A stretch of 22,154 nucleotides of DNA from Chara braunii (lineage: Eukaryota > Streptophyta > Charophyceae > Charales > Characeae), in assembly GCA_003427395.1 (NCBI GenBank), contig BFEA01000189.1, positions 2,464,567 through 2,486,720 on the forward strand, read 5' to 3'. The notes beneath the pieces are model-generated. The model was not told where the DNA came from, ran no database searches, and was given only the letters and a program-made list of their open reading frames with translations. Below, in pieces: positions 9,858-16,557 of the stretch; position 1 is the first letter of the stretch; every line of letters starts with the position of its first letter. Both the position numbers and the translations under genes were made by a program.

Positions 9858-10113
9858 TCATTCCCATTGTACCAGCATAGGATTGAAAACAAGAGCGAAG
9901 TTTGCCGATGCCCCGTCGAAGTAAACACCACAGCCTCCAGGCTCCTTTTCCAGGACCTCTTTCCTTCTAGGTGAGGGCGCCTTCCACACCGGTGACTCTC
10001 CGGCACGTATTTGACCGAAATCACGACCAAATGCGGTCGAAAAAGCCCTGCTACATGCCGCAGATCACAACCTTTCGCCTGCCCTTCTTCTACATCTCGA
10101 GCTCGTACTTCCC

Positions 10114-10125
10114 AACATGCTCATC
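10114..10125 (+). repeat. Candidate target-site duplication left of U6 pseudogene
   Basis: AACATGCTCATC here and AACCATGCTGATC at 10276-10288 differ by one inserted base and one substitution. They flank the U6 pseudogene plus its A-rich tail, the pattern left by LINE-mediated retroposition of a small RNA. Confidence 0.45.
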
Positions 10126-10126
10126 A

Positions 10127-10230
10127 GTCCTTCGGGACATCCGGACAAATTGGAACGATACAGAGTAGATAGAAGATAAGCATGCCCCCTGCGCAAGGAT
10201 GACACGCATAGATCGAGAATTGTCCAAATT
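10127..10230 (+). pseudogene. U6 snRNA retropseudogene
   Basis: The segment follows U6 snRNA from end to end: GTCCTTCGGGACATCCGGAC, AAATTGGAACGATACAGAG, AAGATAAGCATGCCCCC, TGCGCAAGGATGACACGCAT and ATCGAGAATTGTCCAAATT. Seven extra bases (TAGATAG, 10166-10172) break the invariant ACAGAGA box that pairs with the 5' splice site, and the 5' hairpin is shortened. No plant upstream sequence element or TATA box at about -30 is visible. The copy is followed by an A-rich tail (10240-10277) and flanked by imperfect direct repeats. I infer an L1-mobilised, non-functional copy and not a working U6 gene. Confidence 0.85.
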
Positions 10231-10460
10231 AAATTTATAGAAAAAAACAAAACAAAACAACAGGAAAAAAAAATAAACCATGCTGATCGTTCCCACGGAA
10301 TCCCACTCTACAGTCGTACCTCCCGAGGGATTTCCCCCATACAATATCCCGCTCAAAATCGAAGACTCTAAAGGCTCGATCCCGTTCCCGACCTGTCGTT
10401 GCCTCCCCCCTGACTCCCCCCTGGCTCCCCTGGGACAACTTTCGCGATCTCCGGGGGCGT

Positions 10461-10613
10461 GGTCCCACTAGCAAAGAGTATCGGATTGAATGCCTGGATC
10501 TGGAGGAGGTTGTGGAAATGTGCAGGAAATCGAGATTGAACCGCTTTTCTGCATCTCTGCAGAAAACACATCCAGATTCAGGCATTCGATTCGATCCTCT
10601 TTGCTAGTGGGAC
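10461..10613. repeat. Foldback (inverted repeat) with inner hairpin
   Basis: Arms 10461-10504 and 10571-10613 are inverted copies with one indel and a few mismatches. They share GGTCCCACTAGCAAAGAG and GAATGCCTG(G/A)ATCTGGA. The 66-nt centre contains a second perfect hairpin, TTTTCTGCA / TGCAGAAAA with a TCTC loop (10545-10566). A transcript would fold into a long stem with a branched tip, so a MITE remnant or a hairpin-RNA precursor are both possible. Confidence 0.7.
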
Positions 10614-10639
10614 CTCGGCCGGGGCGACATTCCCCCCCC

Positions 10640-10920
10640 ACAAAATCGAACGCCATCAGCCACATCGGACGACAGCAGAAGACGCTTATCAAAAATACTC
10701 AAAACTAAAATAGAATCTGTTCCCGAATATATAATATACTTATATATAATATATCGAATATAATTTGAAAAGATAAAAAAGAAACTAAATTATATCGACG
10801 TTATTAAAAGAACTAAACAACATGAAGCATATATTCATCCAACGAAAAGTAATTAACAATAAAAAAAATAAAAATAAAAAGTAATTAACGCCAGTGTTCA
10901 ATTCATAACTCGCAATTAAA
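10640..10920. other. AT-rich intergenic stretch
   Basis: Runs of TATATAATATA near 10726-10760 and (AAAAAT)-type tracts near 10855-10885. No coding frame, RNA gene or element boundary is supported. Confidence 0.5.
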
Positions 10921-10948
10921 TCATCAGCGACGGAACAAGAGGTCCTAA

Positions 10949-11068
10949 CTACGGCTATAGAAGAACCAAAGCCCTAGTGAACCATCATAGTCAAACTGGA
11001 GTTAAGCAGACGGCATACTCAAACACGGACCTGATGACCTTAAATCCCAAAATTTGAGGCACTTTCCA
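10949..11068 (+). pseudogene. Degenerate 5S rRNA-like segment
   Basis: Words in 5S order appear at nearly 5S spacing: CTACGGCTATA at the start, ACCATCA, GGAGTTAAGC (5S A-box region GAAGTTAAGC), then GGACCTGATGACC (5S C-box region GGATGGGTGACC). From AGTTAAGC to the end of the GACC word is 40 nt, against 43 in plant 5S as I remember it. The ends do not pair, so helix I is lost. This may be a 5S pseudogene, a 5S-derived SINE head, or a coincidence. A structural alignment would decide. Confidence 0.35.
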
Positions 11069-11848
11069 AGTCACATTGGAGAGCCCCGCTACCCATATGG
11101 ACAATTTGGTGACCCTTTTGTCAGCAGCCTGCGTGGCCGCGTGAAGACCCTTTTTTTTTTGAGACCACCTCTGCTCTAATTACATTTTCAATTCTTTTTC
11201 TTTCTCCATGAGGTATTTCTGGAGATTCGTGCATCAGCAAAACACCCGTGCGTGCGTGTTATTACAGCATTCGGAAAAAAAAAAAAAAAAAGAAACTCTA
11301 TATAGTTTTGGGTGTAAGTTCCGTGTAACCTGCAGTTCTGTCACGGTGATGCACAAATGTCAGGGCCGCGACTGTCCTTTTTGGACACAGAGCGCAAAAA
11401 CGAAAAAAACTTTAAAAAAGTAAAAAGGAAAAGAAAGAAAAAATGAATTCATTTTTTTATCTTCTTCCTTATACCTCTGTTCAGAACCTCTTGCATACAA
11501 CGCCGCCCACGTGGAGATATATATATATATATCGTCACAAACAGATATATATATTGTCACATTGTGAATCAGAGCGCAAAAAAGGGGAAAAAAAAGGAAA
11601 AGGAAAAAAGGGGGAGGGGGAAGAGGTAAGGAAAGCTCCACCTGTTCATAACCTCTTACGTACAAGGCCAGCCACGTGGATGACAGGTTGAGCGCTGGCT
11701 GCCCCCATCCCCGTGNGTCACAAGGACCCACTTGCACGCAGCCAAAAGGCAAAGAGGTAAAGAAGGGGAGGAGGAAACCAAACCTGACAGGGAAAGAAAG
11801 ATAGGGAAAGAAAGATAATCCAATTATCACAAAGCAAATAACACATCC

Positions 11849-12066
11849 CAAAGTAGACTATCACTCACCCACACCAGATGGAAAACTTTACATATATATC
11901 GTCACAAACAGACTTATCAAAGTGTTGAAAATGCGCTTGTACATGAAAAATGTGCTTCCAATTGGTTAAAAAACCTCCAATCCATTTATGATTTATATAA
12001 CTTTGACATGTTTATATATATATGTAAAGTTTTCCATCTGGTGTGGGTGAGTGATAGTCTACTTTG
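11849..12066. repeat. Perfect 51-bp inverted repeat
   Basis: Arm 11849-11899 is the exact reverse complement of arm 12016-12066, separated by 116 bp. The arms contain GACTATCACTCACCCACACC and its complement. A third, nearly identical copy lies at 12779-12815 in the same orientation as the left arm. The right arm leads directly into hammerhead copy A. Confidence 0.9.
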
Positions 12067-12071
12067 ATTTT

Positions 12072-12294
12072 GGTTAAGGTAGATTATCATTTACAGTGGA
12101 ATCAGTGAGGGGATTCTGCAGACTGTCGAGGGTTCAGCCTCCTGATGAGTCGGTGAAACTCCGACGAAACAGTTTGTCACAGCCCCTCGTTTGTTGTCCT
12201 CTTCTCTCTCTCTGCCTACGGTTAATCGGGCAGTTCTGTTTGTGACGATATATATGTATCGTCATATATATCGTTGATGCTTAACCACAGCCCG
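12072..12294 (+). repeat. 223-bp unit of the hammerhead repeat (copy A)
   Basis: The unit starts GGTTAAGGT(A/G)GATTATCA and holds hammerhead 1. It continues through CAGCCCCTCGTTTGTTGTCC, a CT-rich tract and CTACGGTTAATCGGGCAGTT, and ends with an AT-rich hairpin (GACGAT/ATCGTC, 12244-12263). The next unit begins at 12295 with the same words, exactly 223 bp later. It breaks off near 12475 after CATCTCTGTTTGAC. Confidence 0.85.
12118..12178 (+). ncRNA. Type III hammerhead ribozyme 1 (complete)
   Basis: All core elements are present in type III order. The stem III 5' strand (GCAGACTGT, 12118-12126) ends in the cleavage triplet GTC, with cleavage predicted after C12127. Stem I is GAGG/CCTC (12128-12131, 12138-12141) with loop GTTCAG. 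The conserved CTGATGA lies at 12142-12148. Stem II is GTCGG/CCGAC (12149-12153, 12161-12165) with loop TGAAACT. The conserved GAAA lies at 12166-12169. The stem III 3' strand (ACAGTTTGT) pairs back with G-T wobbles. The loops contain TTCA and TGAA, which are complementary and could make the loop-loop contact natural hammerheads need at cellular magnesium. By the known mechanism it should self-cleave to a 2',3'-cyclic phosphate and a 5'-OH. Activity itself is inferred. Confidence 0.9.
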
Positions 12295-12340
12295 GGTTAA
12301 GGTGGATTATCACTTACAGTGTAATCAGTTAGGGGATTCT

Positions 12341-12401
12341 GCAGACTGTTGAGGGTTCAGCCTCCTGATGAGTCGGTAGGTAAGACTCCGACGAAACAGT
12401 T
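12341..12401 (+). ncRNA. Type III hammerhead ribozyme 2 (GTT cleavage site)
   Basis: This has the same architecture as copy 1. Stem III is GCAGACTGT/ACAGTTTGC. Stem I is GAGG/CCTC (12351-12354, 12361-12364), CTGATGA lies at 12365-12371, stem II is GTCGG/CCGAC (12372-12376, 12388-12392) and GAAA lies at 12393-12396. Two differences matter. The cleavage triplet is GTT instead of GTC (cleavage predicted after T12350), which is permitted by the NUH rule but usually slower. Loop II is longer (TAGGTAAGACT) and has lost the TGAA that could pair with loop I. It is likely a weaker ribozyme. Confidence 0.85.
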
Positions 12402-12567
12402 TGCCACAGCCCCTCGTTTGTTGTCCTCTTCTCCCTCTCTGCCCACGGTTTACCGGGCATCTCTGTTTGACTATATAACAGGTGGGGCTTTCCTTACTTC
12501 TTTTTCTTTTTCTTGTTTTGTCTTTTTCCGCCTTTGCGCTCCGATTTCCAGTGTGACAATACATATA

Positions 12568-12685
12568 TGTCCTCTTCTCTCTCTCTGCCTACGGTTTACC
12601 GGGCAGTTCTGTTTGTGACGATACATATATATCGTCACAAACAGAACTGCCCGGTAAACCGTAGGCAGAGAGAGAGAAGAGGACA
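12568..12685. repeat. Perfect 55-bp palindrome with 8-nt loop
   Basis: Arms 12568-12622 and 12631-12685 are exact reverse complements around ACATATAT. Each arm is the downstream part of the hammerhead repeat (CT-rich tract, CTACGGTTTACCGGGCAGTT, CTGTTTGTGACGAT). Here two copies meet tail to tail. Any read-through transcript would form a very stable hairpin. Confidence 0.95.
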
Positions 12686-12816
12686 ACAAACGAGGGGCTG
12701 TGACAAACTGTTTCGAACAGTCTGCAGAATCCCCTCACTGATTACACTGTAAATGATAATCTACCTTAGCCAAAATCGAAGTAGACTATCACTCACCCAC
12801 ACCAGATGGAAAACTC
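12631..12816 (-). mobile_element. Hammerhead repeat copy D, ribozyme core deleted
   Basis: On the minus strand this copy has the upstream module (12816 down to 12727), stem III (CTGCAGACTGTT) and the downstream module. Between them stem I, CTGATGA and stem II are missing: CTGCAGACTGTT is joined directly to CGAAACAG at 12715/12716. The deletion leaves a small hairpin, ACTGTT/AACAGT. It cannot self-cleave. Confidence 0.85.
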
Positions 12817-12904
12817 TACAGACTGTCGGTTCACACCCCATCACAAGCCAGCAAAACATCCACGAAACAAAGAAAGGTCTGTCACAGTCAAAAAATACAC
12901 TATA

Positions 12905-13023
12905 TGTCAAACAGAACTCCCCGGCAAACCGTAGGCAGAGAGGGAGGGAGGGAGAAGAGGACAACAAACGAGAGGCGGTGACAAACTGTTTCGTCGGAGT
13001 TTCACCTACCGACTCATCATCCA
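12905..13023 (-). mobile_element. Hammerhead repeat copy E, truncated in stem I
   Basis: On the minus strand it starts inside the ribozyme. The CTGATGA box reads ATGATGA (C3 lost), stem II GTCGG/CCGAC is intact with loop TAGGTGAAACT, GAAAC follows, then the usual downstream module with an expanded purine/pyrimidine tract (GGGAGGGAGGGAG on the plus strand). The 5' stem III strand, the cleavage site and stem I are absent, so it is inactive. Confidence 0.8.
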
Positions 13024-13079
13024 TTTAAACTAAATATTACGTTAAGAGACTATACTATTAAGTAGTAAAAATAATAACA

Positions 13080-13142
13080 AGCAGTTAATCCCCCTCCATG
13101 AGCATAAGAATAGAACTTGTCGTACCAATTGATCCACTATGA
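13080..13142 (-). repeat. Possible SINE-like module 4
   Basis: The minus-strand word GTGGATCAATTGGTACGACA (complement at 13118-13137) closely resembles GTGGATCAGTTGGTACACAC of the plus-strand module at 13741. No convincing B-box follows, so only the 5' half of a tRNA-like head is supported. Confidence 0.3.
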
Positions 13143-13735
13143 CGTATTCATTTATTAGCCACAATTTGATACACAAGCTTGATGCAATTAGATGGCTCCA
13201 TCTATCAGCTCTTCCTAAACAGTGCCTAGAGCTTAACAAATACTTTGATCTGTATTTAAAAAAAAAAAGAAAAAAAAAAAAAGAGTTATCTGGTATAAAT
13301 AGTCTTCCATCTCCATATACACGTGATCAATCATCGCTTGTCTATCCATCTACTCCAAATTCATCATCTAATCTTATTCAATTCTTTTTCTTTTTTTTTT
13401 TCCTCTTATTTCATTCAAATCTATTCCCAAAAAAATGGAAATAGAAGAGAGAAGAACTCCAAACACATCATAAGGTCGATATAGATAAGGAAAATAGAAA
13501 ATATAATAGACATAGCGATTGAGAGAAGTAGTTTTCTTTGTGGAAGGGAAAAAAAAAAAAAAAAAAAAAGGAAACGGTAAAAAAAAAAAAAAAAAAAAAA
13601 TCACAAGTACTAAGTAGGTTTTTTTCTTTTTCTTTTTCTTACCCTGCCAGACGATTACAACGGCATCGTCCACATCAGCGGAGAACAGAAAAAAAAAAAT
13701 TCGAGAGAGCAAAAAGACTCCTGGAAATCGGGATC
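13143..13735. repeat. Gene-free stretch rich in poly-A and poly-T tracts
   Basis: Long A runs lie at 13258-13282, 13549-13569 and 13579-13600, T-rich runs near 13384-13400 and 13620-13640, and another A run near 13690. Open frames here are Lys- or Phe-rich translations of homopolymers and are not genes. Some A runs could be tails of decayed retroposons, but none has flanking duplications that I can see. Confidence 0.6.
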
Positions 13736-13740
13736 CCTAC

Positions 13741-13810
13741 CGTGGATCAGTTGGTACACACTTACATGACCTGTCGTCGCTGTCGAAATACAGACCCAAG
13801 CTGGAATCGG
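13741..13810 (+). repeat. tRNA-derived SINE-like module 5
   Basis: GTGGATCAGTTGGTACACAC (A-box region) is followed by GTCGTCGCTGTCGAAATACA and GACCCAAGCTGGAATCGG (degenerate B-box region). The middle words match the minus-strand module at 4335-4410, which identifies it as a diverged member of that family. Confidence 0.45.
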
Positions 13811-13859
13811 CATGCAATCCTGGAAATAGAAGACAGTTCAAGAAACTAATAAATGTAAA

Positions 13860-14590
13860 TTTGCGAAATCGGGGTCTCGTACATCTCAGATTCTGAGAGA
13901 GAGAGAGGAAAAAAAATAATAATAATAATAAAAAATAAAAAAATCTGAGAGATAAATGTCTAGTTTCAAATTTATAATTAGCGGATGAAAAAATCCGCAT
14001 TAAAAATAATAATAATAAAAAATAAATAATTAAAAAAATCGGGGTGTTGTTGAATTGAAAGAACGTCAGTGGGAGAGGACAAATAATCCATCTAAGGGCA
14101 TACTCACAGTAGGAATAGGATTGTCGTGAATGTATGTGACCGCTTTTCAATCCCGGTTTGGATCCACCTGACCGCAGTTAAGTCCCCAGAAGAACTCGGA
14201 AAGGGTCCACGTGTGAATATGCCCTAAAACTTCGGCGAGAGAGGGGAACGTCGCGCGCGCGAAGAAGAAAAACAACGAGCTATGTATTTATTAAATTTAA
14301 ATTAAAAATAAAAATAAAAATAAAAAAACCAACGAAATCAGTACAACTACTGATACTCCTCTAAGTCGGATACATGTCAATCTCAACCACGTCAGAAACA
14401 CTAGACTAGTGCCCTCCTTTTGATTGGCCCCCATTCTAAGTGCATCCTGACACTAGTAAGTAACTTTTTCTACGCAAATCTGGACGTGATTGAGGTCAGA
14501 TTCGTTCAGGTCCGGCGGCCGTAACTGCAGTCGGATACATTTAGAAAAAACTCTTAGTGTCACTATGACCTAAGTGCATCAAATCGAGAT
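13860..14590. other. Gene-free stretch with AAT/AAAAT simple repeats
   Basis: AAT-type tracts at 13913-13945 and 14000-14040, and (TAAAAA) at 14295-14325. Between 14365 and 14545 the word GTCGGATACAT occurs twice, and a short imperfect inverted pair (CTCAACCACGTCAGA against CTCAATCACGTCCAGA) is visible. This is not enough to define an element. Confidence 0.45.
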
Positions 14591-14844
14591 ATGGTCCATA
14601 CGAGAGGACTTTCCTCGAAGCAGCTCCAGTCATTCGCCGTCCTCCCCCGCCCCCGCCGAAAAAAAAATAAAAAAAAAATAAAGGCCAGAAAAACTGTCAC
14701 TCGCCGCCCGCCTCTAGATGTAGCCACGAAAGTCAGTTGCCGCCCACGCCGTGTGAGTCAGAAAAAAAAAAAGAAAAAGAAAAAAAAAAGTATAGACTCA
14801 CCCGAAAGAAGGCATTTGCTATTTACCGATGGGGCCTAAACTGA

Positions 14845-14910
14845 CGAGCCGGCCTAGCTCAGTTGCTCAGTTGGTATTAAATACAGGCTCATGTTCGAAT
14901 CCGATATTTG
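14845..14910 (+). repeat. tRNA-derived SINE-like module 6
   Basis: On the plus strand there is a strong A-box (GGCCTAGCTCAGTTG, 14851-14865) and a strong B-box (ATGTTCGAATCCG, 14891-14903), as in modules 2 and 3. A short duplication of CTCAGTTG precedes the second half. It lacks the cloverleaf pairing of a working tRNA. Confidence 0.6.
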
Positions 14911-14929
14911 CGCTTGGGGCAATGACGCA

Positions 14930-15437
14930 GTCCATGAGGGCTTAACCAATACATGACCAGATGAACATAACAAAACAGTAATTCGGAAGTACTGGGGCCG
15001 CATTCGAGTCCAGATTCATTTCCATTCCGATGTTCTGTAGCGGAGCAAGGGTCCAAGTCGTGATCCTCAGCAGCGGGAGCTTCAACGTCTGCTGGTCTAT
15101 GCGCTCTGGAGGTCTGGATCCTTTTTTTTTCCCCCTCTTTTTCTTTTTCCGCCGTGGAATTTCATTTCACTTCACACGCGCCCAGTGCTATAGGGCTCTT
15201 TTGAGCGCGCGGACTCACAGAAAGTTTCCCCTGGCGCTGACTTAATCATTAGGCCATGTTCGTCGGACCCACAACGTTCCCGTGGCGCTGACCTAATCCT
15301 TGGGGAATGTTGCTCTGCTTCAGCTTAGCTTCAGGATACGAAGGACCGTGCCACACGAGACCGGATTTCGACATAACATAAATGCCGCCTTCACCGCACA
15401 GCTCCTTTCAAAGACGGGATGGTAAGAAAAAGGGGAT
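14930..15437. other. Gene-free stretch with a short tandem duplication
   Basis: The only structure seen is a diverged repeat of period about 51 bp at 15224-15315. GTTTCCCCTGGCGCTGACTT... and CGTTCCCGTGGCGCTGACCT... both continue into CCTAATC/TTAATC and ATGTT. No open frame with domain support. Confidence 0.5.
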
Positions 15438-15756
15438 AATTTGCGAAATACCTCCATAAGTTGAGACATATGACAAAATGCCCCTGAAAGATGTGGGTAG
15501 AGCAGAATGCCCTTTTGGGCCGAGATCTTTCTGGTATGCCCCTGTCAGGCAGGTGTGCAAATTTGCTATCTGGGTTCTGGGTATTTTGCAAAGTTCGATG
15601 GTACCCGGTAGAGGTATATCACAAAGATGGGGGGTCCAACCAACCTGAGGGGTAATTCACAAATTTTTCGTCATGTCAGAGGGGCATTCCGATCTACCCA
15701 CATCTTTCAAGGGCATTTTGGCACATATCTCAACTTATGGGGGTATTTTGCAAATT
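15438..15756. mobile_element. Foldback element with 75-bp inverted terminal repeats
   Basis: Arms 15438-15512 and 15682-15756 are equal in length (75 bp) and inverted, with about 8 mismatches and no gaps. The 169-bp centre is built of the same phrases (GGG(C/T)ATTTTG, GCAAATTT), so the element looks assembled from short repeated phrases. No coding capacity. It is best read as a MITE or foldback transposon. I see no clear target-site duplication. Confidence 0.75.
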
Positions 15757-15999
15757 CTCTTAATATAATAATAATAATAATAAAAAAATAAAAGACGGAA
15801 TGTGAACTCGGGAGAGACCAGATGAAAGGATGAAAATTGGGGGAGAATTGTGATAAGCCAGGATCGGCACTCGGCGGTTTCCCGTACCCCTAAGGGAAAA
15901 TCCCACGTAGAACCCCGAAGTGTGGATTCAAGATATTGGGGGAAAGGGTTGTTTCATTTTCCTTTTTCTTTGTCCTTTTTGTTGAAAGGGAGTAGGTGC

Positions 16000-16431
16000 G
16001 GAATAGAAAATGTAATTCGGGTCTGGCGTAGCCGATTAGCGGCCGCGCCAAGAAATGCAAGAAACAGTTGGGTCTTAGGGGGAGTAGGAATTTTGAATTT
16101 TGGGCGCGCGGCGGTTTTTGAATTTTTGCGCGCCGCGGAAACCTGCTCTTCGTCTTCCCTCTAAGCGCACTCTGATCCCCTCTTTCTCCTTTCCCTGCAA
16201 ACGATTGGCTGTCTGATTGGGATGGTTGGGGCAATGTGGTGGCCGTGGGAAGCGCACCCCACTTGGACGAACACCCCAATCACGCAAAACATTCAATCCG
16301 CCTTCTTCGACCCTTCTGGAACGTCTGCCCTTCTTCTGTCCTAACCATCTACACCCCGCGCTTCGCGCAGCCTCTCCGCCGCCTTCGGCGTTATAAATTT
16401 CCGCAATCCCTTCCTCTCACTTTCTTTGATC
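16000..16431 (+). promoter_or_regulatory. CpG-rich promoter region with TATA box
   Basis: The stretch is rich in GC and CpG compared with its surroundings. It contains two inverted CCAAT boxes (ATTGG at 16204-16208 and 16216-16220) and a TATA box TATAAAT at 16392-16398, followed by a pyrimidine-rich leader just before an ATG. The TATA box lies only about 35 bp before the ATG, so the leader would be about 10 nt if this TATA is used. Open frames on the minus strand across this region show no domain. Confidence 0.45.
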
Positions 16432-16542
16432 ATGGCTGCAAGTTGCGCAAGCTATGCGCGAAGCCCGCGGCGTCGGAAAGGCTCGGCGTGCCCCGTGGTG
16501 GGCAAAGCGACGGCGGGTGGCGGAGTTAGTGGTAGACTTGGG
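16432..16542 (+). CDS. Putative first exon, plastid transit peptide-like (partial)
   Basis: ATG in good context (GATCATGGC) opens 37 codons starting MAASCASYARSPRRRKGSAC and continuing with a Gly/Val/Thr/Ala-rich stretch. It is rich in Ala, Ser and Arg with almost no acidic residues, as in chloroplast transit peptides. The exon ends at a good splice donor, GGG|GTAAGG (GT at 16543-16544), in phase 0. Without splicing the frame stops about 19 codons later. Codon third positions are GC-rich, like the HSP70 and unlike the adjoining LINE. The rest of the gene is not recognisable in the window; a LINE was inserted 16 bp or so into the putative intron. This rests on composition and position only. 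Confidence 0.45.
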
Positions 16543-16557
16543 GTAAGGCAGTCGGAG

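Larger units (their letters stand above)
11388..13030. mobile_element. Hammerhead-ribozyme-bearing repeat cluster (retrozyme-like)
   Basis: A block of related repeats in both orientations. Plus-strand copies: A (about 12016-12260) and B (12295-12470) carry complete hammerheads; C (12571-12622) is a downstream fragment. Minus-strand copies: D (12631-12816) and E (12905-13023) have broken ribozymes. A recurring terminal word, CTGTTTGTGACGATATATAT or its complement, appears at about 11523, 11893, 12237, 12610 and 12631. Direct repeats at 11388-11512 and 11570-11683 contain CAGAGCGCAAAA, purine-rich tracts, CTGTTCA(G/T)AACCTCTT and CCACGTGGA. Region 11546-11646 is an inverted copy of 12477-12567. 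No transposase or reverse transcriptase is encoded. Plant retrozymes are non-autonomous elements with hammerheads in their terminal repeats, which fits best, but the converging layout is unusual. Confidence 0.7.

Noticed and set aside
10127-10230. Functional U6 snRNA gene
   Set aside because: The ACAGAGA box is split by seven bases, no upstream element or TATA is present, and an A-rich tail with flanking repeats indicates retroposition.
14591-14839. 82-codon Lys/Arg-rich frame
   Set aside because: It is a translation of poly-A tracts with no domain; similar Lys-rich or Phe-rich frames near 9451, 11360, 13374 and 13737 were dropped for the same reason.
15890-16296. Two overlapping minus-strand frames across the CpG-rich region
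   Set aside because: No domain, and the region has promoter-like features for the opposite strand; GC-richness alone keeps these frames open.
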